Shown piece by piece: positions 1 to 7,574 of a stretch of 64,000 nucleotides of DNA (positions are counted from its first letter, which is position 1; each line of letters starts with the position of its first letter). The translations under genes were made by a program, and so were the position numbers. Origin of the DNA: Neoroseomonas alkaliterrae. GTDB lineage: Bacteria; Pseudomonadota; Alphaproteobacteria; Acetobacterales; Acetobacteraceae. Under the pieces are notes generated by a model that was not told the origin of the DNA, made no database searches, and worked only from the letters and a program-made list of their open reading frames with translations. Location: positions 620,001-684,000 of the forward strand of contig NZ_JACIJE010000001.1 in assembly GCF_014199195.1 (NCBI RefSeq), in the 5' to 3' direction.

Positions 1-823
1 CCCCGCCGCGATAGAACACCAGCCGCTGGTTCGGGATGTTCACCCACACGCGCTCGGGCGGCAGGCGGCGCGGCAGCCAGCGCTCCCGCTCCATGTTCAC
101 CTTGAGGCTGCGGATCCGCTCCGCCGCCGCCGCGGCCGCCGCGCGCCCCACCGCTGGGCGGCGCGGGGCGAGCAGCATCGCCCGCAGCGCGAGGTAGGTC
201 GGCGTCTGCGGCGCCAGCGCCTCGATCCCCTCGGCCGGGTCGGGGCGCCAGAGCGCGTCGTGCAGCGCCTCGGCCACGTCCACCGTGCCGGGCTGCAGCG
301 CCTCGAAGGGCTTCCGCCGCCCGGGGGGCACGGCGCCATGCGCCAGCGCGTCGGCATAGGAGAGCGCGGCGCCGGTCAGCAGGATCTCGCGCCGCAAGGG
401 CGAGAAGGTCTCGATCCTGCGGAGCTGCGGGGCGTGGAAGGCCTCGGGGTCGAGCCCGTGGGCGCCGGCGCGCAGCACCGTCTCGACCACGGCCTGGGCC
501 TCCGCCTCGCGGCTGGCCCAGACCGGCCGGTAGCCCCGCCGCCCGTAGAAGCGCCGCAGCGCGTCGAGGTCGAGCGCCTTGCCGCCGACGCGGATCTCCC
601 GCGCGCCTTCCAGGATATGGGCCAGTTCGCCATCGTTGCGCGGCGCCAGCACTGCGGGCGCCGGGCGCGGCGGAGGCGCCCCGGCGCAGGCGCCGAGCCC
701 GAGCGTCGCGCCCAGCGCGGCGGCGCCTTGCAGCAGCGCACGGCGCCGCGGCGCGGGGGATGCGTCCGGCGCGCCCACCCCCCGGCCTTCCGCCCCCGTC
801 GCGTCACCCCGCCCGCTCACCAC
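1..823 (-). CDS. L,D-transpeptidase, YcbB-like, partial (C-terminus beyond window edge)
   Basis: Only the first ~274 residues are present; the gene runs off the left edge. The protein resembles the scaffold region of YcbB/LdtD-type murein L,D-transpeptidases, which make 3-3 crosslinks in peptidoglycan: a helical stretch including FYGRRGYRPVW, HGLDPEAFH and SYADALAHG, then NIPNQRLVFY, which normally opens the catalytic YkuD domain. That domain, with its Cys, is outside the window, so activity cannot be judged. The start is a GTG at 823 (or the next codon, 820) behind AAGGAG. The N-terminus has a twin-arginine-like RRRALLQ followed by a hydrophobic run ending in LGAC, suggesting a Tat-exported lipoprotein. 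A small lipoprotein gene is divergent from it. Confidence 0.8.
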   Translation of the reverse strand, partial: MVSGRGDATGAEGRGVGAPDASPAPRRRALLQGAAALGATLGLGACAGAPPPRPAPAVLAPRNDGELAHILEGAREIRVGGKALDLDALRRFYGRRGYRPVWASREAEAQAVVETVLRAGAHGLDPEAFHAPQLRRIETFSPLRREILLTGAALSYADALAHGAVPPGRRKPFEALQPGTVDVAEALHDALWRPDPAEGIEALAPQTPTYLALRAMLLAPRRPAVGRAAAAAAAERIRSLKVNMERERWLPRRLPPERVWVNIPNQRLVFYRGG

Positions 824-863
824 GTCCTCTCCTTGAAACCCCGCGGCCTTGGCGAAAGGCCGT

Positions 864-893
864 TTGACACACATGTGAGAATCTCGCTTCACT
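864..893 (+). promoter_or_regulatory. candidate sigma70-type promoter with CACATGTG palindrome
   Basis: A perfect -35 hexamer TTGACA (864-869) is followed after 18 bases by a weak -10, TTCACT (888-893). An 8-base palindrome CACATGTG (870-877) sits between them and could be an operator. It would serve the small lipoprotein gene at 960. The -10 is poor, so this is tentative. Confidence 0.35.
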
Positions 894-959
894 TTGCATG
901 TGTCCATGCACGACCGACGTCCCTGTATGGCGATGCAAGACACGATGGAGATGATCAAG

Positions 960-1136
960 ATGCGCGCTGGTTCCAAGATGACCTCCCGCCCCGGGCTGCG
1001 CCGGCCGTCCGCCGTGTTCGCCCTGCTGGCCCCCCTCCTGCTGCTCGCCGCGACGGCCTGCGCGCCGGAGCCGCCGCCGCCGGCGCCCGCCCCGGTCGCG
1101 CCGGCCCCGGCCCCGGTGCCCCCCGCGCGCGGCTGA
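960..1136 (+). CDS. small proline-rich lipoprotein, hypothetical
   Basis: A 58-residue protein: a basic start, a hydrophobic core (VFALLAPLLLLAA), a lipobox ending in Cys (AATAC), then a short tail made almost wholly of Pro, Ala and Val. It is probably a lipid-anchored periplasmic peptide; no family is recognised and the mature part is only about 25 residues. The ATG at 960 has GGAG nine bases upstream; ATG codons at 951 and 978 are alternatives. A promoter candidate lies at 864 and a perfect palindromic hairpin follows the stop, which supports an independent transcript. It could be a lysis-protein-like or entericidin-like small lipoprotein, but nothing proves that. Confidence 0.5.
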   Translation: MRAGSKMTSRPGLRRPSAVFALLAPLLLLAATACAPEPPPPAPAPVAPAPAPVPPARG

Positions 1137-1145
1137 CCCTGATCA

Positions 1146-1169
1146 GGCGGCGGGGCATGCCCCGCCGCC
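1146..1169 (+). terminator. perfect 24-base palindromic hairpin, likely terminator
   Basis: GGCGGCGGGGCA and its exact complement are joined directly, nine bases after the stop of the small lipoprotein gene. There is no T-tract, as is common in such GC-rich genomes. Confidence 0.5.
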
Positions 1170-1323
1170 GCCAGCCCTGCGCGTCGTCCGCGTCGCGGAC
1201 GAGCAGCCCGCCGTCACCGCGCGGGTAACGTCGTCTTGCGCGCCGGGGCGCGCGGACGCCTCGATGCGAGACCGATCCCATCGAGCCGGGCGGCCAAGCG
1301 CCGCACCAACCTTGCTCTGCTTG

Positions 1324-2001
1324 TCAGCCCTGTCTCAGCCGCCGGGCGATGACCTTGCCGGAGACCGGCACGATCAGGTCGTAATGGTCGGCCTGGGTCA
1401 CATCCAGGATCTGCCGGGGCCTGTAGGCGACGACATTGGTCCCGCCGCGATGGCGCAGGCTGTCATAGACGATGCCTGACCGCCCTGAGGCCCGCACCGT
1501 TTCCCCGAAGGCCTGCGAGGCGGCGTAGCTCGCCGGCGCGTAGAGGTCGGGCCGGCTGTCCCGCGCGCCGCGGAGATCGACATGATCCGCCCCGGCCAGG
1601 CGGCAGGTGTAGCAGCGGAAGGTGCGGCGGGCCTCGGTCATGGCGCGCGCCACCGCCTCGCGGCGGAGGTGGTGCGCCACCTCGGCGATCGCCGTGGTCA
1701 GGGCCGCTGCCGCATACCAGGCGCCGAGCCCGGGGCCGTTGAAGCGGCCGCCGCCCGGGGCGGCGTGCAGGAAGGCGGCCATGACCACGCTGGCATTCGG
1801 CCGGCCGAAGACCCAGTCCTCGCGCGGCAGCCGCGCCAGGCGCTCCGCGACCAGGCGGTCATTCGTCCAGCCCTCGAGCTCCATCACCGCCGCGAGGTCC
1901 TCCGCGCTCGCCACGCGCTCGAAGGCGGAGACGGGCGGGAAGCGCGAGGGGATGAGCCGCCAGGCGGGCGACGGCGCCGCGGTGCCGCGCTCCCCGCTCA
2001 C
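1324..2001 (-). CDS. RES-domain toxin of a type II toxin-antitoxin pair
   Basis: A 225-residue protein of the RES family, whose studied members (MbcT, ParT and relatives) degrade NAD+ or ADP-ribosylate a target. Family landmarks are in order: the GGRFNGPG loop (~res 85-92), a TAIAEV segment with the conserved Glu, an Arg-rich stretch (RRTFRCY), and the C-terminal GIVYDSLRHRGGTNVVAYRP block. It starts at a GTG overlapping the TGA of the antitoxin gene by four bases, so the two are translationally coupled with the antitoxin first, the usual order for this family. The invariant Arg, Glu and Ser appear present, so the toxin looks intact. Confidence 0.88.
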   Translation of the reverse strand: MSGERGTAAPSPAWRLIPSRFPPVSAFERVASAEDLAAVMELEGWTNDRLVAERLARLPREDWVFGRPNASVVMAAFLHAAPGGGRFNGPGLGAWYAAAALTTAIAEVAHHLRREAVARAMTEARRTFRCYTCRLAGADHVDLRGARDSRPDLYAPASYAASQAFGETVRASGRSGIVYDSLRHRGGTNVVAYRPRQILDVTQADHYDLIVPVSGKVIARRLRQG

Positions 2002-2519
2002 GCCAGCACGATGTCCTCGTCGGCCAGCGGCGGGATCTCGGCGTCCGCCGGGCCCGGCGGCATGAACAGGCCGCCGCGCGCGGCGTCGAGGAAACGGCGC
2101 ACCAGCATCAGCCCGTCCTGCGTGCCGCCGAGGATCAGCGCGAGCGGCGGCTGGCCGCCGAAGGGCGGGGCGGCATGGGGCTCGCGCAGCCAGCGCACGC
2201 CCTCGGCCTCGGTCGCGAACAGGATGCTCAGCGCCTTGTGGATGCCGAGCACCGCCGAGATGCGCAGCAGCGTGTCGGCGGGCAGGGTGAAGGCGCCGCC
2301 CGCCCGCGCCCCGCGGAGCCAGCCGTAATAGGTGGAGCGGGAGGGCAGGCCGAGAACCAGCAGCCGGTCCTGCTCGCCGAGCCCCCAGAGGTCGGCGATA
2401 GCGGCGAAGCTGCGCATGGCGGGCCCGCTGAGGCGCCGGCGGTTGGCCGGGGCGAAGCGCGCCGCATCGAGCGGCGGCGGGCTGACGGGCACCTGATCCG
2501 GCGACGGGCGAGGGATCAT
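1998..2519 (-). CDS. MbcA/ParS/Xre-type antitoxin with DUF2384 C-terminus
   Basis: A 173-residue protein with an Xre-like helical region (res ~35-100; LPSRSTYYGWLRG is typical) and a DUF2384/MbcA C-terminal region (LRISAVLGIHKALSILF, then RWLREPHAAPPFGGQPPLALI), which in known complexes caps the NAD site of RES toxins. The ATG at 2519 has a strong GGAGGT Shine-Dalgarno six bases upstream. The stop overlaps the toxin start (GTGA). These antitoxins usually repress their own promoter, which here would lie in the ~100 bases shared with divergent tadA. Confidence 0.87.
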   Translation of the reverse strand: MIPRPSPDQVPVSPPPLDAARFAPANRRRLSGPAMRSFAAIADLWGLGEQDRLLVLGLPSRSTYYGWLRGARAGGAFTLPADTLLRISAVLGIHKALSILFATEAEGVRWLREPHAAPPFGGQPPLALILGGTQDGLMLVRRFLDAARGGLFMPPGPADAEIPPLADEDIVLA

Positions 2520-2621
2520 GGAACCACCTCCGCTTCGGAACATGACGTCCGGATCCGGACTTTTCAAGCGCGGCGTGGCGCCATGCTTGCGCCCGCCCCG
2601 CGCGCCTGCGAATCGCTGCGC

Positions 2622-3062
2622 ATGACGCCCATCGAGCGCGCCCTGCGCGAAGCCGAGGCCGCCGCCGCGCGCGGCGAGGTGCCGGTCGGCGCCGTCGTCA
2701 CCGATGCCTCCGGCGCGGTGCTCGCCGCCGCGGGCAACGAGGTCGAGGCCAGGAACGACCCCACCGCCCATGCCGAGATCCTGGCGCTGCGCGAGGCCGC
2801 GCGCCGCCTCGGCTCCCCCCGCCTGCCCGGCTGCACGCTGACCGTCACGCTGGAGCCGTGCCCGATGTGCGCCCAGGCGGCCTCCTTCTTCCGGGTCAAG
2901 CGGATCGTCTTCGGCGCCTATGACCCGAAGGGCGGCGGCATCGAGCACGGGGCGCGGGTGCTTGCCGCCCCCTCCTGCCACCATGCGCCGGAGGTGGTGG
3001 GCGGGCTGCGCGAATCGGAGTGCGCGGCGCTGCTGCGCGCCTTCTTCGCGGCGCGGCGTTGA
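2622..3062 (+). CDS. tadA: tRNA-specific adenosine deaminase TadA
   Basis: A 146-residue cytidine-deaminase-fold enzyme that converts A34 to inosine in tRNA-Arg(ACG). The zinc site is visible: HAE in PTAHAEIL (His ligand, Glu proton shuttle) and PCPMC (two Cys ligands). ASFFRVKRIVFGAYDPKGGG is typical of TadA rather than of guanine deaminases. The usual length is 150-165 residues. ATG 2622 is chosen because MTPIERALREA matches normal TadA N-termini; an upstream in-frame ATG at 2583 would add 13 residues, and neither has a clear Shine-Dalgarno. It is divergent from the toxin-antitoxin pair. Confidence 0.92.
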   Translation: MTPIERALREAEAAAARGEVPVGAVVTDASGAVLAAAGNEVEARNDPTAHAEILALREAARRLGSPRLPGCTLTVTLEPCPMCAQAASFFRVKRIVFGAYDPKGGGIEHGARVLAAPSCHHAPEVVGGLRESECAALLRAFFAARR

Positions 3063-3116
3063 CCGGGCGCGCGCTCTCCCCCTTCATCCCGGCCCGACAC
3101 CAGCCAGGGGCGCCCC

Positions 3117-3530
3117 ATGCGTGAGGTCATCGGCAACGAGCTGCTCGACGGCAGCGACCACGAATTCGTGGTGAATCTCTACACGGTGATCCTGAACCGC
3201 TGGCCGGACGAGGAGGGGTATCGCCACCACCTCGGCAAGCTGGAGAGCCGGCCCGACAGCCGCCGCCAGATCATCGAGGAGATCGCCGGCAGCCCGGAGG
3301 CGCGCAACCTCGGCGTCGTGCTGCGCTGGACGGAGGGCGGCGGCCCGGCGCCCGCACGCGCCTCCGCAGGCGGCGACATCGCCGCCGCCCTCGCGGCGCT
3401 GCGGGAGGCCGCGCCGTCCATGGACCCCGCGGCGCTGGCCGAGGCGCAGCGGCTGCTGGCCGAGACGCTCGCCGCGCTGGCCGCGCAGCAGGCGCGCGCC
3501 ATCGAGGCGCTGGCCACGCGCCAGGGGTAG
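3117..3530 (+). CDS. DUF4214-domain protein
   Basis: A 137-residue protein whose first ~65 residues match the DUF4214 pattern (FVVNLYTVILNRWPDEEGYRHHLGKLE, then RQIIEEIAGSPEA), a short helical module usually found in secreted or surface proteins and in glycosyltransferase-linked proteins. The rest is Ala-rich and predicted helical (AEAQRLLAETLAALAAQQARAIEALA), possibly a coiled coil. No signal peptide is seen. AGGGG lies six bases before the ATG. It stands alone between tadA and a convergent TssC-like gene; the role is unknown. Confidence 0.75.
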   Translation: MREVIGNELLDGSDHEFVVNLYTVILNRWPDEEGYRHHLGKLESRPDSRRQIIEEIAGSPEARNLGVVLRWTEGGGPAPARASAGGDIAAALAALREAAPSMDPAALAEAQRLLAETLAALAAQQARAIEALATRQG

Positions 3531-3609
3531 CGCGGCGCCCGAGGCGCGCGGCCGCCCCGCCAGCCCCGCGCGATGCGGGAAGCGGAGCGGCAGGCCCCCC
3601 GATCGTCCA

Positions 3610-3637
3610 GGCCCGGACCCGCCGCGCGGGCCGGGCC
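3610..3637. terminator. bulged GC-rich hairpin between convergent genes
   Basis: GGCCCGG-A-CCCGC pairs with GCGGG-CCGGGCC around a three-base loop (12 bp with one bulged A). It lies between the DUF4214 and TssC-like stops and could serve both strands. Confidence 0.5.
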
Positions 3638-3642
3638 GTCCC

Positions 3643-4860
3643 TCATGGCAGGTTCAGCATGACGCGGTGCGCCGCGACCGGCGTGCCCTGCGGCAGGCGC
3701 GGCCTGAGCCGGGCCGAGAGCAGATGCACGCCCGGATGGCCCTTGGCCTCGGGCAGGTCCGCAGCGGCTTCGGCCAGCGGCCCGTCCTCGCCGCAGAAGC
3801 CCGCGAGCCAGGCGTTCAGCGCCCGCGCCGCCGCGGCCGCTCCCCGCCCGCGCCGCAATTCCTGCCGCCCGCGCAGGGCGAGCGCATGCAGGAACCGCCC
3901 GGCGCCGAGCACCCAGGGCAGCCGCGCGGCCAGCGCGGCATCCGCCGTCGCGCCGGGCGCGTGGAAGCGCGGCGGGCGGTGCAGGCTCGGCGCCAGCAGC
4001 ACCGCGGCGCGATCCGGCCCGCGCGGCACCAGCAGCGTCAGCCCGAGCGCGGCGAGGCTTACCTCCTGGCCCTCGGCGGGGTCGCATTCGGTCGGCAGGC
4101 TGCCGAGGGGCGGCAGGCCGGTTTCGGTGCCCTCCTCGCCGCCCTCGATACCGGGGGCCCAGCCCTCGCGGCGGAAGGCGGCGGCGATGCGCGCGGCCAG
4201 CACCCAGCCGCCGCCGGCCCAGCGCGGCGCGCCCTCCCCCGCCGAGGCCAGCACCCGCGGCGCGACGAGGCAGAGGAAGCGCGCCTCCTCGCTCTCGCGC
4301 AGGGACCGCCAGGCGATGTGGCGCGGGCCGTCATGCGCGCGGGCGAGGTCCTTGCGCCCCGGCAGCGCGCCCCAGCCGGGCAGGTCGAGCAGCGCCGGCG
4401 CGGCATGGGCGATGACCGGGACGAAGCCCGCCGCACCCGCCGCGGCGAGGCCGCGCAGCGCCTGCACGTCCTCCGCCTCGGCGGCGAAGTCCATGTCGGC
4501 GAGCAGCAGGCCGAAGGGCGTGCCGGAGCCCATCCCCTCGTGCCAGAGCAGGGCGCAGAGGTCCGAATCCTCCGGGTCCTGCACGGCGCGCTGGTCGCGC
4601 ACCAGTTCCCGCTTCGTCAGCGGCAGGATCCTGACGAGGCACGGCGCCTCCCGCTGCTGCCCGACGAGGCGGTGCAGCGAGCGCCAGGCGGCCTCCAGCG
4701 CGACGAAGCGCGGGTGGTTGCGGATCGCCGCGAGGGTCAGCGCGATCATCGCGTCGAGCCTGCGCAGCGCCTCGGCCTCCCCGCCGCGCGCGGGGGCGGG
4801 GCGTGCCGCCTCGGTCGCGGCGAGCACGGCGGCGAGCGGATCCTCGGGCGTCCCGGTCAT
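3643..4860 (-). CDS. tssC: TssC-like type VI secretion sheath large subunit (EvpB family), orphan
   Basis: A 405-residue protein matching TssC/VipB/EvpB, the large subunit of the contractile type VI sheath. Family blocks are seen in order: NHPRFVALEAAWRSLHRLV, ELVRDQ, GTPFGLLLADMDF, AGFVPVIAHAAPALL, HIAWRSLRESEEARFLCLVAPRVLA, GGWVLAARIAAAF. It is shorter than usual (about 490) and the C-terminus is Ala-rich and divergent. ATG 4860 follows GGAGG. No tssB or any other type VI gene lies nearby: the flanks are a DUF4214 gene and an MFS transporter. It may belong to a dispersed or streamlined system, or be a relic still under some constraint. Confidence 0.8.
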   Translation of the reverse strand: MTGTPEDPLAAVLAATEAARPAPARGGEAEALRRLDAMIALTLAAIRNHPRFVALEAAWRSLHRLVGQQREAPCLVRILPLTKRELVRDQRAVQDPEDSDLCALLWHEGMGSGTPFGLLLADMDFAAEAEDVQALRGLAAAGAAGFVPVIAHAAPALLDLPGWGALPGRKDLARAHDGPRHIAWRSLRESEEARFLCLVAPRVLASAGEGAPRWAGGGWVLAARIAAAFRREGWAPGIEGGEEGTETGLPPLGSLPTECDPAEGQEVSLAALGLTLLVPRGPDRAAVLLAPSLHRPPRFHAPGATADAALAARLPWVLGAGRFLHALALRGRQELRRGRGAAAAARALNAWLAGFCGEDGPLAEAAADLPEAKGHPGVHLLSARLRPRLPQGTPVAAHRVMLNLP

Positions 4861-4969
4861 GGCGGCCTCCGATGCGGCGCGGGGCAGGCTAGCCCGTTTC
4901 CCGCGCCCGGCGCAGCCGGGACCGGCGCCGGCTTGACGGCGGCGCGCCGCGGGGCTGCATGGGCGGCAC

Positions 4970-6121
4970 GTGCGCGCCGACCTCACCCTTCTCCCGCTGC
5001 TCGCCCTGGCCGGTTTCGCCGCGGGCGGCGGCATGCGGCTGATGGACCCCCTGCTGCCGCTGCTCGCCGCCGATTTCCGCGTGGGCGTGGCGGCGGTGGC
5101 GCCGGTCGTGGCCGGCTTCAGCCTGGCCTACGGGGCGGGGCAGCTCATTACCGGGCCGCTCGGGGACCGCTACGGCAAGCTGCGCGTCGCGGCGATCGCG
5201 CTGCTGCTCTACGGTCTCGGGCTGGCGGCTTCGGCGGCGGCCTGGGACCTGTCCTCGATGATCGTGCTGCGCACCGCCACCGGCCTTGTGGCGGGGGCGG
5301 TGATTCCGCTCGCCATCGCCTGGATCGGCGACGCCGTGCCCTATGCCGAGCGGCAGGCGACGATCGGGCGGTTCCTCACCGGCATGGTGATGGCGCAGCT
5401 CCTGGTCGGGCCGCTCTCGGGCGTGGTGGCGGAGGTGGCGGGCTGGCGCGCCTCCTTCCTGCTGCTCGCGGCGATGGCGCTGCTGGTCGGGGGGCTGATG
5501 GTCCGCCGCGCGCCGGCGGAGGCGGCGGCGGGACGCGGGCGCGGGCTCGGCCTCGGGCAGTATCTCGTGCTGCTGCGCGCGCCGGCGGGGCGGCGGCTGA
5601 TGGCGGCGGCGGCGCTCGACGGCGCGGCGCTGTTCGGCGGCGCCTTTCCCTTCGTGGGCGCCTTCCTGATCGAACGCTTCGGGCTCTCGCCGGGGAGGGC
5701 GGGGCTGGTGGTGGCGGGATTCGGGCTGGGCGCCTTCCTCTACACGCGCCTCGCGAAGCGGCTGGTGGCGTGGCTCGGGGAGAGGGGGCTTGTCGCCGCG
5801 GGCGGGGCGGGGCTGGCGGTCGCGCTCGCCGGCACGGCCGCCGCGCCGGGCTGGTGGGCGGTGGCGCTGCTGCAGGTGCCGATGGGCTGCGCCTTCTACA
5901 TGTTCCACGGCGTGCTGCAGGCCCGCGCGAGCGAGGCGCTCCCGGAGGCGCGCGCGACCGCCGTCTCGGCCTTCGCGATGGCGCTGTTCCTCGGGCAGAG
6001 CCTCGGGGCGCTCGCCTTCGGCGCGGTGCTGCACGCCGCGGGCTACGGCGCGGTCTTCGCCGGGGCGGCGGTGCTCACGGCCTGGCTCGCGGCCTGGCTG
6101 GCGCGGATGCCGGCGCGCTGA
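4970..6121 (+). CDS. MFS transporter, DHA1-type exporter
   Basis: A 383-residue membrane protein with about 12 hydrophobic segments and the MFS motif A variant GPLGDRYGKLR between segments 2 and 3. RASFLLLAAMALLVGGLM closes the first half, and the second half lacks a strong motif repeat, as in AraJ/YdhP-type drug or sugar exporters. Translation starts at a GTG. It is divergent from the TssC-like gene across ~110 bases. The substrate cannot be told. Confidence 0.82.
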   Translation: MRADLTLLPLLALAGFAAGGGMRLMDPLLPLLAADFRVGVAAVAPVVAGFSLAYGAGQLITGPLGDRYGKLRVAAIALLLYGLGLAASAAAWDLSSMIVLRTATGLVAGAVIPLAIAWIGDAVPYAERQATIGRFLTGMVMAQLLVGPLSGVVAEVAGWRASFLLLAAMALLVGGLMVRRAPAEAAAGRGRGLGLGQYLVLLRAPAGRRLMAAAALDGAALFGGAFPFVGAFLIERFGLSPGRAGLVVAGFGLGAFLYTRLAKRLVAWLGERGLVAAGGAGLAVALAGTAAAPGWWAVALLQVPMGCAFYMFHGVLQARASEALPEARATAVSAFAMALFLGQSLGALAFGAVLHAAGYGAVFAGAAVLTAWLAAWLARMPAR

Positions 6122-6141
6122 GGCGGCGGCCGGGGGCGCGG

Positions 6142-6372
6142 TCAGGCCGCGCCGGGTTCCTCCTCGCCCTCCTCGATGATCGCCGCCTTCAGCTGCTCGG
6201 TGCTGATCAGCAGGATCTTGCGGTGGTCGAGGATCTGCGGCGCCTGGTGCTGGAGTTCCTCCCACCGCTCCTCCACCGCGTCGAGCGCGGCGTCGAGGTC
6301 GGGGAAGGTCTCGATCTCGGGCGCGGCGCCGGAAGCGCGCCAGCGCAGGTGGACGGGGCCCTGGGGGGTCAT
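6142..6372 (-). CDS. small conserved hypothetical protein
   Basis: A 76-residue acidic protein (VHLRWRASGAAPEIETFPDLDAAL, then ALDAVEERWEELQ, DHRKILLISTEQLKAAI). The pattern of short beta strands and one amphipathic helix suggests a compact single-domain cytosolic protein. No family recognised. It converges on the MFS gene and is divergent from the phosphonate transporter operon across ~200 bases. Confidence 0.55.
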   Translation of the reverse strand: MTPQGPVHLRWRASGAAPEIETFPDLDAALDAVEERWEELQHQAPQILDHRKILLISTEQLKAAIIEEGEEEPGAA

Positions 6373-6481
6373 CGGATCGGCTCTGCCCGTTTTGCTGTTG
6401 AACCAAAGGCCGGCTGGCCCGGCGCGGGGGCAGATAGGCGCGAACCGGCCCGATTGGCCAGGGGGTGCCGCAGCGCAGCAT

Positions 6482-6525
6482 GTTTCATCGGGCTGTCACA
6501 GACACAGCCGCCGTGCTTGTCTAAT
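6482..6525 (+). promoter_or_regulatory. candidate PHO box and -10 element of the phn operon
   Basis: GTTTCAT (6482-6488), CGGG, CTGTCAC (6493-6499) form two 7-base half-sites separated by four bases, the layout of the PhoB box CTGTCAT-N4-CTGTCAT, with 5/7 and 6/7 matches. TCTAAT (6520-6525) is a 5/6 match to the -10 consensus. The leader then carries a stem-loop, CCGAGA/TCTCGG (6532-6550), just before the ribosome-binding region. The inference is phosphate-starvation control of the transporter. Confidence 0.55.
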
Positions 6526-6569
6526 CCGCAGCCGAGACCCCCGATCTCGGAACAGGGAGAAAGCCGGAG

Positions 6570-7550
6570 ATGATTCGACGCCTCTTTGGATTGCTGGCGC
6601 TGGCGCTGATGGGCGCGCCCGCCGCGGCGACGGCGCAGCAGGCGCAGGATTGCCCGCGCGGCACGCTCGATGCCCGCTATTGCGACCGCGACGGTGACCT
6701 CGTCGCCGATACCCCGACCGACCCGCGCCAGCAGGTGGACCCTCCGGTGCTGATCTTCGCCTACACGCCGGTCGAGGATCCGGCGGTCTATCGCGCGGTG
6801 TGGCAGGAGTTCCTCGACCATCTCGCGCGGACCACCGGCAAGCGCGTGCAGTTCTTCGCCGTGCAGTCCAATGCCGCGCAGATCGAGGCGATGCGCGCCG
6901 GCCGCCTGCACGTGGCGGGCTTCAACACCGGCTCGACGCCGCTCGCGGTCAACTGCGCGGGCTTCGTGCCCATCACCATGATGGCCAGCCGCACCGGCGA
7001 ATACGGCTACACCATGGACATCATCGTGCAGGCTGACGGCCCGATCCAGCGCATGGAGGATCTGCGCGGGCGGCTCGTCGCCTTCACGGCGCAGACCTCG
7101 AATTCCGGCTTCAAGGCGCCCTCGGCGCTGCTCGAGCGGCAGTTCGGCCTGGTCGCCGACCGCGACTTCCGCGCCGCCTTCTCCGGCCGGCACGACAACT
7201 CGATCATCGGCGTCGCGAACCGCGACTACGACGCCGCGGCCATCGCGAACTCGGTGCTGACCCGCATGGTCGCGCGCAACGCGGTGGACCCTGCTCGGCT
7301 GCGCACGATCTACCGCTCCGAGCCCTTCCCGACCACCGCCTACGGGCATGCGCACAACCTCGCGCCGGCGCTCGCGGCCAATGTCCGCCGCGCCTTCGAG
7401 ACCTTCAACTGGGAAGGCACGGCCCTGCTGCGTGAGTTCGAGAAGAACGTCCCGCCGGCCCAGAGCTTCATGCCCATCACCTACCGCCAGCACTGGAACG
7501 TGGTGCGGCAGATCGATGAGGCCATGAACGTCCGCTACACCTGCCGCTGA
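6570..7550 (+). CDS. phnD: phosphonate/phosphite ABC transporter substrate-binding protein, copy 1 (PhnD family)
   Basis: A 326-residue periplasmic binding protein with a Sec signal peptide (cut near TAQQA). PhnD-family signatures include [68 protein letters not shown] and [23 protein letters not shown]. Between the signal and the first strand sits a segment with two Cys and an acidic DRDGDLVAD motif that looks like a calcium loop. It is first in an operon of two binding proteins, an ATPase and two permeases. The exact ligand (phosphonate, phosphite or phosphate) is not set by the sequence. Confidence 0.9.
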   Translation: MIRRLFGLLALALMGAPAAATAQQAQDCPRGTLDARYCDRDGDLVADTPTDPRQQVDPPVLIFAYTPVEDPAVYRAVWQEFLDHLARTTGKRVQFFAVQSNAAQIEAMRAGRLHVAGFNTGSTPLAVNCAGFVPITMMASRTGEYGYTMDIIVQADGPIQRMEDLRGRLVAFTAQTSNSGFKAPSALLERQFGLVADRDFRAAFSGRHDNSIIGVANRDYDAAAIANSVLTRMVARNAVDPARLRTIYRSEPFPTTAYGHAHNLAPALAANVRRAFETFNWEGTALLREFEKNVPPAQSFMPITYRQHWNVVRQIDEAMNVRYTCR

Positions 7551-7574
7551 ACCGCGAAGTAAGGAACGACAGCG

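Noticed and set aside
3667-6573. A plus-strand open frame of 968 codons opposite the TssC-like gene and over the MFS gene.
   Set aside because: Low-complexity Arg/Ala/Gly translation; the TssC-like and MFS proteins in the other frames carry clear family motifs.
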